In this document: positions 16,466 through 25,700 of the stretch, in pieces
Position numbering within the stretch: position 1 is the stretch's first letter
Layout: every line of letters begins with the position of its first letter
Assembly (NCBI RefSeq): GCF_030657435.1
Contig: NZ_JAUTWS010000036.1
Location: forward strand, 1 to 63,408
DNA: 63,408 nucleotides
Direction: 5' to 3'
DNA from: Paracraurococcus lichenis
Lineage (GTDB): Bacteria; Pseudomonadota; Alphaproteobacteria; Acetobacterales; Acetobacteraceae
Program-made: the position numbers and the translations under genes
Notes under the pieces: model-generated
The model's database searches: none
What the model was told of the DNA's origin: nothing
What the model saw: only the letters and a program-made list of their open reading frames with translations

Positions 16466-17520
16466 ACCGCTTCGACTATGTCCGCCCGACCTCGGTGGCG
16501 GAGGCGGTCGCCGCCGCGGCGCAGCCGGGCAGCGCCTATCTGGCGGCCGGGACCAACCTGCTCGACCTGATGAAGGGCGGCGTCGTGCGGCCGGCGCGGC
16601 TGGTCGATGTCAGCCGCCTGCCCGGGCTCGACGGCATCGAGATGCTGCCGGATGGCGGCGCGCGGATCGGCGCGCGGGTGCGCAACAGCGACCTCGCCTG
16701 CCACCCGGAGTTCAGCCACCGCTTCCCGGCGGTGGCCGAGGCGCTGCTCTCCGGCGCCTCCGCCCAACTCCGCAATGCCGCGACGGTCGGCGGCAACCTG
16801 CTGCAGCGCACGCGCTGCGCCTATTTCTACGACCCGGCCAGCGCCTGCAACAGGCGCGATCCCGGCGCGGGCTGCGACGCGCGCGGCGGCGAGAACCGGT
16901 TGCATGCCGTGCTGGGCTGGAGCGAGCACTGCATCGCCACCCACCCCTCCGACTTCTGCGTGCCGCTCGCCGCGCTCGGCGCCGTGGTGGAGATCGAGGG
17001 CCAGGCCGGCCGGCGCGAGGTGCCGCTCGACGCCTTCCATCTGCTGCCCGGCACGACGCCGGAGCGCGAGAGCGTGCTCGCCCCGGGCGAGCTGGTGGTG
17101 GCGCTCCGCCTGCCGGCCGAGGCGGCGGGCTTCGCCGCGCATGCCCGCTACGTGAAGCTGCGCGAGCGCACCTCCTATGCCTTCGCCGTCGTCTCGGCGG
17201 CGGCCTGCCTGCGGATGCAGGACGGCGCCATCACCGAGGCCCGGCTCGCCCTCGGCGGCGTCGCGGCCAAGCCCTGGCGCGCACGCGAGGCGGAGGCGAT
17301 CCTCGCCGACGCCCGGCCCGAGGCCGCGGCCTTCCGCCGCGCGGCCGAGGCAGCGCTCGCCGAGGCCAGGCCCTCCGGCGACAATGCCTTCAAGATCGAG
17401 CTCGCGCGCCGGATCCTGGCGCGCGCCCTGGCGCTGGCCGTTGCCGGCACGCCGGAACGGCTGCCGGCGCTGCCCGCCTCTCCCTTCGCCCCCATCCCCG
17501 GAGCTCCCCTCCATGGCTGA
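16462..17520 (+). CDS. paoB: aldehyde oxidoreductase FAD subunit (PaoB type)
   Basis: A 352-residue FAD-binding subunit. FAD-contact motifs are AAGTNLLDLMKGG near residue 30 and ATVGGNLLQRTRC near 105-120. Between about 118 and 140 a loop with several Cys (CAYFYDPASACN, then GAGC) matches the extra [4Fe-4S] cluster site that marks PaoB/YagS and 4-hydroxybenzoyl-CoA-reductase-like FAD subunits. It passes electrons from the molybdenum subunit to the final acceptor. The ATG at 16462 is preceded by AAGGAGG and overlaps paoA; its stop overlaps the start of paoC by eight bases. Confidence 0.92.
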   Translation: MNRFDYVRPTSVAEAVAAAAQPGSAYLAAGTNLLDLMKGGVVRPARLVDVSRLPGLDGIEMLPDGGARIGARVRNSDLACHPEFSHRFPAVAEALLSGASAQLRNAATVGGNLLQRTRCAYFYDPASACNRRDPGAGCDARGGENRLHAVLGWSEHCIATHPSDFCVPLAALGAVVEIEGQAGRREVPLDAFHLLPGTTPERESVLAPGELVVALRLPAEAAGFAAHARYVKLRERTSYAFAVVSAAACLRMQDGAITEARLALGGVAAKPWRAREAEAILADARPEAAAFRRAAEAALAEARPSGDNAFKIELARRILARALALAVAGTPERLPALPASPFAPIPGAPLHG

Positions 17521-19771
17521 GACCGCAGGCGCCGTCCATGTCCGGCGGGGCTCCAGCATGGGCCAGCCGATCACCCGCCGCGACGGGCGGCTGAAGGTGA
17601 CGGGCCAGGCCCGCTACGCCGCCGACAACCACCCGCCCGGGATGCTGCATGCCGTGCTGGCCGTCAGCAGCATCGCGCGCGGCCGCGTCGTCGCGCTCGA
17701 CCTCGCCGCCGCCCGCGCGCATCCCGGCGTCGTCGAGGTGATGACACCGGCCAACCGCCCGCCGCTGGCGCAGCACCCGGACGACAAGCCGGGCCCCTTC
17801 GTCTTCCGCATGGAGCTGCTGCAGGACGACCGCGTGCGCTATGCCGGGCAGCCCATCGCCGTGGTGATCGCGGAAACCCTGGAGGCAGCGGCCGAGGGCG
17901 CGCGACTGCTCGCGCCGCGCACCGAGGCCGAGCCGGTCCGGCTCGGGCTCGACGGCGACGACGCCTTCATCCCGGAGACGGTCGGCCCCGGCTTCCCGGC
18001 CGAAGCGCGCCATGGCGATGTCGAGGCCGGGCTGGCCGCCGCCGAGCGGCGGCTCGATGCGATCTACGAGACGCCGGCGCAGTACCACAACGCCATGGAG
18101 CCGCACGCTATCGTCGCGGCCTGGGACGGCGACCGCCTGACGGTCGATACGCCGAGCCAGGGCCTGGCCTGGGCGCAGCAGCGCATCGCCGGGCTCTTCG
18201 GCCTGCCGCCGGACAACGTGCATGTCCGCAGCCCCTTCCTCGGCGGCGGCTTCGGCTCCAAGGGCCTCGTCTCCGGGCCGCAGGTGCTCGGCATCCTCGC
18301 CGCGCGGCTGGTCGGGCGGCCGGTCAAGCTCGTCCTGCGGCGGGATCAGATGTACGGCCCGGTCGGCCATCGCGCGCCGACGCGGCAGACGCTGCGCCTC
18401 GGCGCCGGGAGCGACGGCGCCCTGACCGCCATCCACCACCATGTCCGCACCCAGACCAGCCGCTTCGACGACTTCCTCGAGCCGGCCGGCAATGTCACGC
18501 ACACGCTCTATGCCGCGCCGGCGATTGCCACCACCACCGATGCGGTGCGGGTGGACACGGGCACGCCGCTCTTCATGCGCGCGCCCGGGGAGGCGAGCGG
18601 CAGCATCGCGCTGGAGGGCGCGATCGACGAGATGGCCGCGGCCTGCGGCATGGACCCGCTGGAATTCCGGCTGAGGAACTACGCCGAGGTGGAGCCGATC
18701 TCCGGCAAGCCCTTCTCCTCCAAGGCGCTGCGCGAGTGCTACGCGCAGGGCGCGGCGCGCTTCGGCTGGGCCGGGCGACCGCTGCAGCCGCGGCAGATGC
18801 GCGACGCGAACGGGCTGCTGGTCGGCTGGGGCGTCGGGACCGCGACCTTCCCCGCCATCATGTTCCAGGGCCAGGCGCGGGCGGTGCTGCGGCGCGACGG
18901 CACCGCGGTGGCCGAGCTCGGCGCCCAGGACATGGGCCAGGGCGCCTGGACGGCGCTCGCCCAGCTCGCCGCCGACGGTCTCGGCCTCGATCTCGGGCAG
19001 GTGGAGTTCCGCGCCGGCGATTCCCGGCTGCCGGATGCAGGCATCGCCGGCGGTTCCTCCCACACCGCGACGGCAGGCGTCGCGCTGCACGGCGCAGGCG
19101 CCGATGCCATAGCGAAGCTCGCCGCGCTGGCCATGGCCGATGAGCGCTCGCCGCTCTTCGGCGCCGGCAATGCCGGCGTGGTCGCGCGTAACGGCAGGCT
19201 GCTGCGGCGCGACGACGAGAGCCGCGGTGAGAGCTATGCCGAGATCATGGCGCGGGCCGGCCTCGAGGAGATCGAGGGCCGCGGCACCGGCGCGATGGAC
19301 CCGGCGGTGCAGGAGCACTACGCAACGCATGCGCATGGCGCGGTCTTCGCCGAGGTGACGGTGGACCCGGAACTCGGCCAGGTGCGGGCCACGCGCCTGG
19401 TCGGCGCCTTCGCCGCGGGCGCCATCGTCAACCCGCGGCTGGTGCGCAGCCAGTATTACGGCGGCATGATCTGGGGGGTGTCCTTCGCCCTGCACGAGCA
19501 GGCGGTGACGGATCCACGCACGGGCCGGATCATGAACGCCAACCTCGCGGAGTACCATGTGCCGGTGAATGCCGACGTGCCCTCGCTGGAGGCCATCCTG
19601 GTCGAGGAGCACGACCCGCATGTGAACCCGCTCGGCATCAAGGGCGTGGGCGAGATCGGCATCACCGGCACGGCAGGGGCGATCGCCAATGCCGTGTGGC
19701 ACGCGACGGGCGTGCGCGTCCGTCGCTTCCCGATCCCGTTGGAGCAACTGCTCGGCGACGGCGCGGGCTGA
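17513..19771 (+). CDS. paoC: aldehyde oxidoreductase molybdenum subunit (PaoC type)
   Basis: The 752-residue catalytic subunit carrying molybdopterin cytosine dinucleotide. It shows the family order: N-terminal a/b hammerhead (VTGQARYAADN), a SPFLGGGFGSKG loop around residue 240, GAQDMGQGAWTALAQ, and near the C-terminus GIKGVGEIGITGTAGAIANAV with the conserved active-site Glu. Such enzymes oxidise aldehydes, often aromatic ones, to acids. No XdhC/PaoD-like cofactor-insertion gene follows, so maturation must be served from elsewhere. A hairpin lies between its stop and the convergent nrdJ. Confidence 0.93.
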   Translation: MAETAGAVHVRRGSSMGQPITRRDGRLKVTGQARYAADNHPPGMLHAVLAVSSIARGRVVALDLAAARAHPGVVEVMTPANRPPLAQHPDDKPGPFVFRMELLQDDRVRYAGQPIAVVIAETLEAAAEGARLLAPRTEAEPVRLGLDGDDAFIPETVGPGFPAEARHGDVEAGLAAAERRLDAIYETPAQYHNAMEPHAIVAAWDGDRLTVDTPSQGLAWAQQRIAGLFGLPPDNVHVRSPFLGGGFGSKGLVSGPQVLGILAARLVGRPVKLVLRRDQMYGPVGHRAPTRQTLRLGAGSDGALTAIHHHVRTQTSRFDDFLEPAGNVTHTLYAAPAIATTTDAVRVDTGTPLFMRAPGEASGSIALEGAIDEMAAACGMDPLEFRLRNYAEVEPISGKPFSSKALRECYAQGAARFGWAGRPLQPRQMRDANGLLVGWGVGTATFPAIMFQGQARAVLRRDGTAVAELGAQDMGQGAWTALAQLAADGLGLDLGQVEFRAGDSRLPDAGIAGGSSHTATAGVALHGAGADAIAKLAALAMADERSPLFGAGNAGVVARNGRLLRRDDESRGESYAEIMARAGLEEIEGRGTGAMDPAVQEHYATHAHGAVFAEVTVDPELGQVRATRLVGAFAAGAIVNPRLVRSQYYGGMIWGVSFALHEQAVTDPRTGRIMNANLAEYHVPVNADVPSLEAILVEEHDPHVNPLGIKGVGEIGITGTAGAIANAVWHATGVRVRRFPIPLEQLLGDGAG

Positions 19772-19795
19772 CGCGCCGCGACAAAACCGGCACGA

Positions 19796-19820
19796 CGCCG
19801 CCTGCGCTGCGCAGGCGGCG
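19796..19820. terminator. bidirectional terminator between paoC and nrdJ
   Basis: CGCCGCCTGCG at 19796-19806 pairs perfectly with CGCAGGCGGCG at 19810-19820 around a three-base loop. It lies in the 63-base gap between two convergent genes, the natural place for a shared terminator. Confidence 0.6.
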
Positions 19821-19834
19821 CGGGCCCTTCGGCG

Positions 19835-22258
19835 TCAGATCGGGCAGACCCCGCCCGCGCATTGCAGGTGCGCGAGGTCGACCGCCTCGTGCAGCGCCGG
19901 GTCGCGCACCGCCGCGACGAGGGCGGCGAAGCGCCCGGCCGGCACCTCCTCCTCCGGCAGGTATTCGTAGCCCAGCGCATGGTCCGGCCGGCTCGGCAGG
20001 ATGGCGCAGCAGCGGATCTGCGGCTGGTGCTCCAGCAGCATGGCGCGGAAGGCCTCCAGGTCGTGCCGGTCGGTGAAGACCTTCAGCGTGTAGGAGACCT
20101 GGTTGCCCCGCTCCGCGCCGATCCAGTACCGCTCGAGCAGCGAGAGCCAGCGATACTGGTCCTCCGGCGAGGCTTCCGGCGCCGTGACCAGCCGGTCGCC
20201 GATGCCGAGGCGCTGGATCAGCGGCAGCGTCGGGAAGCCCACCACGGACATGCCGGGGAAGCTGCGCAGCGTGCGGATGGGGTAGCCGCGCGCCTCGTAT
20301 TCCGCCAGCAACCGGTCGCTGTCCTGCGTCCAGGCGCCGGCGTCGTCCTTCGTGCCCTTGAACTGCACCCAGCGCAGGTATTGCCGCCGCGCCGGCAGGT
20401 GCGCGCCCTCGGTCAGGCCGAAGAGCTTGCTGGTCGTGCCGGCGGGCTTCACCGTGGTGACGGTGACGGGCGCCGCGAGGCCAAGCGCCTCGGCATAGGC
20501 GACGCCTTCCTCCTTCGCCGCCGCCGAGAGCCGGTCGAGCATCGCCCAGAAGGGCGCCGCGCGATCCTCGTCCAGCAGGTCGTCGAAGGCGAGGCCGAAG
20601 CGCATCCAGGCCCATTCGTGCAGGCCGGTGGGGCCGATCCCCATGCGGTTGGTGCGCCGCACCTCCTCGCCGTAGAGCGCGTCCATCAGGTTGGCGCGCA
20701 TCAGGAAGCGGACGCCGAGGCGGAGGCTGTCCTCCACGCGCGCATCCCAGGCCGCCGCGACCTCCGCCGGCACCTCGCCCGGGTTGATCGTGGCGAGGTC
20801 CGCGGGGCAGGCCAGCAACGGCGCGACATCGGCGATGACGCAGTAGCCGCCGGTGACGTGCAGCGTGATCTCGCCGCAGGGATTGGTCGTTACCGGGAAG
20901 CGTGCCGTCTGCACGCGCCGCGCCAGTTCGGCCAGCAGCGGCACGGCATGGTCCGCCTGGTAGCGGGCCGAGCGGACATCGCGACCGTCCCCGTGCACCG
21001 GCTTGGCGCGGGCCGCGCCGGTGCGCATGTCCTCCAGCTTATCGCCGTTGATGAAGCCCGGCTCGCCATTGATGAAGGCGCAACGCGTCGCTTCCTCGAA
21101 GACCGCCAGTGCATGGGCATGCCCGGGGTCCGCGCTGCCCGCCTGCGCCGCGCGCACGCCCGCCCAGAAGGCGGCATCGACCATGACGGAGTTGTTGGCG
21201 GTCCATAGCCCGCCTTCGGACTTCGCGCGGATGAAGCGCAGGATGCCGGGGTCGCGCCAGTTCTTGGTCGCCATGCGTGCGGCGCGGCGGGCGCCGCCCA
21301 CCTGCACCTCGACAGACAGGTAATGGTCCACCAGCAGCGCCTGCTCCCAGGGGGCCAGCGCCTCGTCGTCCGGGGCGCGGTGGCGCGCCGGCTCGATCAC
21401 GTGCTGCCGCGCAGCCACCAGCCCGCGCAGCAGGGAGAGCGGGCCGGAGGCCGGCCGGCCCTGCATGCCGCCGATCGGCGCGCCGCGCGGCCGGATGGCG
21501 GAGAGGTCGAGCAGCAGCGTGCGGTCCGCGGCGCCGGCAAAGGCCAGGCTCTCCAGCAGCTCCACCGCCTTCGCCCAGCCCTCCCGGCTGTCGGCGATCT
21601 CGTGGCGGATGGTGTCCGCCGGCAACGGCGCATCTTCCGCTACCACCTCGCGCGCGATCCAGGCGCGCACCTCGGCCTCCTGCGCCTCGGAAAAAGCCTC
21701 GAGCGTGGTGCCCCAGGGCAGCAGGCCGAACTCGGCGCCGAAGCGGTGCAGCTCGGCGCGCGTGCGCGGCCAGTCGGGATGCGCCGGGTCGAGCCGCAGC
21801 AGCAGCCGCGGCGCCCGGCCCCAGTCCACCACCGCCAGGTCGTCGTCATAGGCGCGGCCGACGCCGCTGCCGTTCAGCAGCAGGTAGAACAGGCTGAAGG
21901 AGGCCGCGGCGGTCGCGCAGTTGGTGAAGACCTCCATGTTCCGGCCGGGCTGCGCGGCATCGCCGTGCTGCAGGTGGCGGCCGGAGGTGATGAGGGCACC
22001 CGTCGCGATGGCGTTGCGCAGCCGCGCCTGCTCCAGCGGGTCGGCGGCCGGGCCGAGCAGCGCCATGTTGCCGGCCGCGACCCGGTCGGCGACGCGGCCG
22101 AAATCCCCGGCATCCTCCGGCCGGAAGACGGTGCGGCGCGCGACGGCCAGCCCCATGCCGGGGTCCAGCGGGCGCGCCGGCACGGGAGCCGTGCCGAAGC
22201 TCGCACCGGGGATCCTGGCACGCAGCGCCCAATCCGTGCCGGGGAGGGAACCGTCCAT
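19835..22258 (-). CDS. nrdJ: adenosylcobalamin-dependent ribonucleotide reductase (class II)
   Basis: An 807-residue NrdJ that makes deoxyribonucleotides using vitamin B12 as radical source, so it works with or without oxygen. Visible elements are the N-terminal active-site Cys in VFTNCATAA, the radical-site Cys in TTNPCGEITLH, the radical-loop neighbours NRMGIGPTGLHEW, the substrate loop VKPAGTTSKLFGLTEGAH, and a C-terminal redox pair in QCAGGVCPI. The monomeric, RTPR-like layout fits the length. I chose ATG 22258; a second start at 22285 adds nine residues. Two NrdR-box-like sites lie 44-90 bases upstream. Confidence 0.93.
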   Translation of the reverse strand: MDGSLPGTDWALRARIPGASFGTAPVPARPLDPGMGLAVARRTVFRPEDAGDFGRVADRVAAGNMALLGPAADPLEQARLRNAIATGALITSGRHLQHGDAAQPGRNMEVFTNCATAAASFSLFYLLLNGSGVGRAYDDDLAVVDWGRAPRLLLRLDPAHPDWPRTRAELHRFGAEFGLLPWGTTLEAFSEAQEAEVRAWIAREVVAEDAPLPADTIRHEIADSREGWAKAVELLESLAFAGAADRTLLLDLSAIRPRGAPIGGMQGRPASGPLSLLRGLVAARQHVIEPARHRAPDDEALAPWEQALLVDHYLSVEVQVGGARRAARMATKNWRDPGILRFIRAKSEGGLWTANNSVMVDAAFWAGVRAAQAGSADPGHAHALAVFEEATRCAFINGEPGFINGDKLEDMRTGAARAKPVHGDGRDVRSARYQADHAVPLLAELARRVQTARFPVTTNPCGEITLHVTGGYCVIADVAPLLACPADLATINPGEVPAEVAAAWDARVEDSLRLGVRFLMRANLMDALYGEEVRRTNRMGIGPTGLHEWAWMRFGLAFDDLLDEDRAAPFWAMLDRLSAAAKEEGVAYAEALGLAAPVTVTTVKPAGTTSKLFGLTEGAHLPARRQYLRWVQFKGTKDDAGAWTQDSDRLLAEYEARGYPIRTLRSFPGMSVVGFPTLPLIQRLGIGDRLVTAPEASPEDQYRWLSLLERYWIGAERGNQVSYTLKVFTDRHDLEAFRAMLLEHQPQIRCCAILPSRPDHALGYEYLPEEEVPAGRFAALVAAVRDPALHEAVDLAHLQCAGGVCPI

Positions 22259-22301
22259 CGCTGACCTTCCATGCCGCCGCACCACCGCGGCGAGTCGATA
22301 A

Positions 22302-22317
22302 CCACAATATATGGTGG
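22302..22317. promoter_or_regulatory. NrdR box 1 upstream of nrdJ
   Basis: CCACAATATATGGTGG is a near-palindrome and matches the NrdR-box pattern (ACACWATATATWGTGT) at most central positions. NrdR is the ATP/dATP-sensing repressor of ribonucleotide reductase genes. The site lies about 44 bases before the nrdJ start. Confidence 0.65.
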
Positions 22318-22332
22318 TAGACCCGGGTTGTC

Positions 22333-22348
22333 ACCCACCATATCCAGG
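22333..22348. promoter_or_regulatory. weaker NrdR box 2 upstream of nrdJ
   Basis: ACCCACCATATCCAGG keeps the central ATAT and flanking C/A and G bases of a NrdR box. It starts 31 bases from box 1, the roughly three-turn spacing that paired NrdR boxes usually have. Confidence 0.4.
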
Positions 22349-22349
22349 A

Positions 22350-22755
22350 TAACCGATGCAAGGCTGATCGGGTCCAGGCAGAGCGCAGGGCGTGCCGGGC
22401 CGAACGCGGCGGGGAGGGGGCAACACCCGCGCCCGGGCGGGCCGGCGACACCACTGACCGTCGCGGGAGACGCAGCCTGCACCTGCCCCGCCGCCAGCGG
22501 GCGGACCACCTCGCCGATGCGGATGCCGGGGCAGGGCCGGCGAGCAGCGCGACCGCAAGGGCTCCACGCCCATGCGTTCCGGCCTCCGCGCGTCCTCACG
22601 CCCCTGCGCCTGCGGCGCCCCTTCGGGCGGCGGCGACCTACAGGCAATCGACCAAAACCTTCGCAGGCTGATCGTGCAGCGTGCGAAGGCTCCAGACTTT
22701 TGCTGTGCCGGGCAGATCCATGCCTCCGAGCCTTTCCACTCTGCGGCGATCCGCT
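22350..22755. other. nrdJ upstream region without recognised gene
   Basis: I see no gene here. I looked for a cobalamin riboswitch, which controls nrdJ in some bacteria, and did not find its conserved boxes. Several GC-rich dyads are present but are expected at this composition. Confidence 0.4.
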
Positions 22756-24600
22756 CTACCCCGGCGACTCGCCGCGGCGGCGCTGCCCCGGGTCGCGCTG
22801 ATCCTCGTGCCCGGACGGACCGTCCGCGCGATGCCCCTGCCGCCCCGGTCCGCGGGGGTCAGGCGCCCCCGGCTCGGCGCCATGATCCAGGATCTCGCCG
22901 CTGAACTCCGCGTGATCCCGGCAGCGGAACCGGATGCCCGCGCGGACACCGCCCGGGTCGAAGTCGAGGGTCACGATCCCGCCGGGGCCGAGGTCGCGGG
23001 CGAGGGCCCGTTCGAGGAGACGCACCCCGAAGCCGCGCCGCGGCGGCGGACCACGCACCGGGGGACCACCGACCTCGCACCATTCGACGACGGCCGCGAG
23101 GCCTGCCTCCTCGGCACGGCAGGTCACCTCGACGCGTCCATCCGGCGTCGACAGGGCGCCGTGCTTCGCCGCGTTGGTGGCAAGTTCGTGCAAGGCCATC
23201 ACCAGGGCCTGTGCCTGACCCGGGGCGGCGGGTGGAACCTCCGCTCCGCACCGGCACCGCAGGATGAGCCGTGACCCTTCCCCGCCCAGCCAGGGGGCGA
23301 GCCCGGCGCGGACGATGGCGTCCAGCGCCGCGGGCTCCCAGCGGGAGGCGACGAGGAGATCATGGGCCCGGGCGAGGGCCTGCAGCCGCGCGCCGAACTC
23401 GGCGGAGAAGCGCGCGGGATCGCCCCCCGCCTCGCCGCGCGCGGTCTGGAGAGCCAGCGACTGGACGGTGGCCAGCGCGTTCTTGGCGCGGTGGTTCAGT
23501 TCGGCCACCACCAGCCGCAGGCGCCGCTCGCTCTCGAGCAGCGAGGCCGTCGCCGCCCGACGACAGCGCGCCTGGGTGCGCAGCGCCTCCGCCACCTCAT
23601 CCGCCTCGGGCAGACCGGTCCCGTCCGCGTCGGGGGCGCTGCCGGCGTCGTCGGCGGAGGCAGCGATGCGGCGCAGGGCGGCGAAGGGCTGGATCACGGC
23701 CTTGGCCGCCCAGCGGGCGAGCGCCAGGCCGAAGCCGAGGAGGACAGCGCCGACCAGCAGGGAGGCTACCGCCGCCTCCAGGGCAGGGCGGGTCAGTTCC
23801 GAGGTGGGGATCGCCACGACCACGCCCCAGCCGACCTCCGGCAGCCGGGTGAAGGCGGTCAGCACGGGGATGCCGTCGGGCGAGACGGTCTCCACCACGC
23901 CCTCCGGCCCGCCCGACAGCCAGACCGCGAGGAATTCCGGCGTCACCGGCTGGCCGACGAAGCGCTCGGGGTCGGGTTGGCGGGCGATGCGCACGCCCTT
24001 GGAGTCGATGACGCTGGCGATCCAACCCGCGCGCAGCCTCTGCCGCCGGATGACGGCATCGAAGGCGTCGGCGGACGGGATCATGACAAGCACCAGATCG
24101 GCCTGACCCTCGGGGCGCTTCACCGGCACCTCGACGGCGACGACGGGACGGCGGAGCACCGGCCCGAAATAGACGTCCGACACGGAGGGCCGGCCCGCGT
24201 CAGGGGTCCGGCTGGGCGTTGTCCAGGCCTGCCGGGGTGGCGGCTCGCCGGGCGGCAGGGCCGTGTTCATCAATTGCTGCCCATCCTCGCGCCGCAGGAG
24301 GAGGGTGGCCCCGGGCAATTGGCTGGCGACGACCTTCTCGGCCTGCGCGCGGAAGGCGGCGAGGTCATCGGCCATGAGGGACCGCGACAGCGCGAGCACC
24401 CCCAGCGCCGCGCTGCGCGCCCGCAACTCGGCCGCCACCGCGCCGGAGATGGCGCGGGTGAGGTCGAGCGCCTGCGCGCTCGCCCGCTCCCGCTCGCGGG
24501 CATAGCCCAGGTATACGCCGCCCAGGTCCCAGGCGAGGATGGGCAGCACCCCGGCCAGCACCAGCAGCGCCATGCGGGCGCGCAGGGTCAGGCGGCGCAT
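22756..24600 (-). CDS. membrane sensor histidine kinase, HWE/HisKA_2 type
   Basis: A 614-residue kinase. Transmembrane helix 1 lies at about 8-30, a periplasmic cache-like sensor at 35-280 and helix 2 at about 285-310 (LLVGAVLLGFGLALARW). A linker follows, then the HisKA_2 dimerisation helix with the phospho-accepting His in AELNHRAKNALATVQSLALQ (about residue 375) and an ATPase domain with HELATNAAKHGALS as N-box. Start ATG 24600 gives a proper membrane anchor. The last 35 or so residues are Gly/Pro/Arg-rich and atypical, perhaps a frame-shifted tail. No response regulator is adjacent. Kinases of this family often act on PhyR-type or single-domain receivers. Confidence 0.88.
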   Translation of the reverse strand: MRRLTLRARMALLVLAGVLPILAWDLGGVYLGYARERERASAQALDLTRAISGAVAAELRARSAALGVLALSRSLMADDLAAFRAQAEKVVASQLPGATLLLRREDGQQLMNTALPPGEPPPRQAWTTPSRTPDAGRPSVSDVYFGPVLRRPVVAVEVPVKRPEGQADLVLVMIPSADAFDAVIRRQRLRAGWIASVIDSKGVRIARQPDPERFVGQPVTPEFLAVWLSGGPEGVVETVSPDGIPVLTAFTRLPEVGWGVVVAIPTSELTRPALEAAVASLLVGAVLLGFGLALARWAAKAVIQPFAALRRIAASADDAGSAPDADGTGLPEADEVAEALRTQARCRRAATASLLESERRLRLVVAELNHRAKNALATVQSLALQTARGEAGGDPARFSAEFGARLQALARAHDLLVASRWEPAALDAIVRAGLAPWLGGEGSRLILRCRCGAEVPPAAPGQAQALVMALHELATNAAKHGALSTPDGRVEVTCRAEEAGLAAVVEWCEVGGPPVRGPPPRRGFGVRLLERALARDLGPGGIVTLDFDPGGVRAGIRFRCRDHAEFSGEILDHGAEPGAPDPRGPGRQGHRADGPSGHEDQRDPGQRRRGESPG

Positions 24601-24619
24601 GGCGAACGCGGCCCGGGGT

Positions 24620-24967
24620 CTAGGCCCCTGCTCGGCTATCGAGAGTCTTCGCCGGCAACCGCAGCGGCGCGTGGGGTGTCCGCCTGCTCCCGGGATGGAT
24701 GCGGAGGGGGGCGGGAGTGCCGGCACCGGTCCTGCAGGGATGGCTCCGGGCGATGCGCGCGAAGGAGCCGGCCAGGAAAAATGGCTCCGGGCCGCCGCGG
24801 AAGCTGTTGCGCGCCAGCACCGTATCCAGGCTTTCGAACGTTTCCCATCCCGAGACGATCATCTGAAATTCTGTCCTCTGGCGAGCAAAAGGCCCGGAAT
24901 CAGGGGCATATTCATAGAAGAATGCGGGCCCTTTCGAGGCGGGTGCCAGTTCGCCATTGTCGAGCAC
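24620..24967 (-). CDS. possible small protein of unknown function
   Basis: An open frame of 115 codons directly upstream of the kinase and on the same strand. The first half (GPAFFYEYAPDSGPF, FQMIVSGWETFESLDTVLARN) looks protein-like. The second half is basic and Pro-rich and looks like shadow translation. The region is less GC-rich than its surroundings. It may be a truncated gene; I do not recognise it. Confidence 0.3.
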   Translation of the reverse strand: MLDNGELAPASKGPAFFYEYAPDSGPFARQRTEFQMIVSGWETFESLDTVLARNSFRGGPEPFFLAGSFARIARSHPCRTGAGTPAPLRIHPGSRRTPHAPLRLPAKTLDSRAGA

Positions 24968-25198
24968 GACAACGAGATTTCAGGATCGCATCCGTCGCTT
25001 CGCTTCCCGGTAACCAGGTCGGGCGAGTGTCGGCCGAACGCCGATGGGACTGGCCGGGATGCACCCGCCGGGCGACACTGCGTCGTCGGGAACCCGACTG
25101 GCCTGGCGCTGATTGAGCCTGGTGACGCAATGGCCCTGGTTCCGGAGGCTGAAGGCGGCCAGGCCCATGCCCGCGGAACGCACTCCGGAGGTTGCGAG

Positions 25199-25450
25199 AT
25201 GGCGACTGCCAGCCCATGGGCATCAATGGAGACCGCGCCCCGGGACGGCGCGGTACTCTGCCTCTCCGACGGCACGGCCATGATCACCGGCGCCTGGGAC
25301 GGGACCGAATGGGTCCTCTACCCGGATGCGGAAGCGGGCAGCGTGGATCCGCGGCACTTCGTGCCCCGGCTCTGGATGCGGGTCACCTTCGCTGCCAGCC
25401 TGCCGGGAGGGCTGCCGGACGACACCGCGCCCGGCATCATCGGGCTGTAG
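25199..25450 (+). CDS. small DUF551-like protein
   Basis: An 83-residue protein with the pattern SMETAPRDGAVLCLSDGTAMITGAWDG and a C-terminal PRLWM. The ETAPRDG-x-DG-W series is typical of short phage- and plasmid-borne DUF551-like proteins of unknown function. ATG 25199 follows a good CCGGAGG ribosome site, which supports it over the longer frame that continues upstream. It stands alone between the kinase region and an ISAzo13 remnant. Confidence 0.65.
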   Translation: MATASPWASMETAPRDGAVLCLSDGTAMITGAWDGTEWVLYPDAEAGSVDPRHFVPRLWMRVTFAASLPGGLPDDTAPGIIGL

Positions 25451-25551
25451 GGCTGCCGCTTGGGCGGTCCGCGCCTGGGTCGCATGCCGGCCAGCACATA
25501 AGCCACTGGGATTCACAAGACGTCTGCTCGTGTCTGGTTGCCTGGCAGGAC

Positions 25552-25700
25552 GGATCCCGCTCGATGGCCAGCATCGCCATCTCGGCATCGGTGACCCCAA
25601 TGCCCTTGGGATAGCGGCTCGCCTCGAGCTCGCAGCGCACCCTCAGGCCGGTCTGCGTCGTGGCGGCGCCCGAAGCGGTTCCACCATGTGCCTTGCCGAG
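25552..25700 (-). pseudogene. C-terminal remnant of an ISAzo13-family transposase
   Basis: The minus strand encodes TTQTGLRVRCELEASRYPKG followed by VTDAEMAMLAIERDP, matching the C-terminal part of the intact transposase (bases about 2540-2665) with a few substitutions. Only about 50 codons remain, flanked by unrelated sequence. It is the footprint of a second, diverged copy of the element. Confidence 0.85.

Noticed and set aside
17390..19747. 785-codon minus-strand open frame opposite paoC
   Set aside because: Antisense shadow of a clearly conserved molybdoenzyme subunit; no family recognised in the shadow.
22350..22755. possible cobalamin riboswitch upstream of nrdJ
   Set aside because: I looked for the conserved B12-box elements on the minus strand and did not find them.
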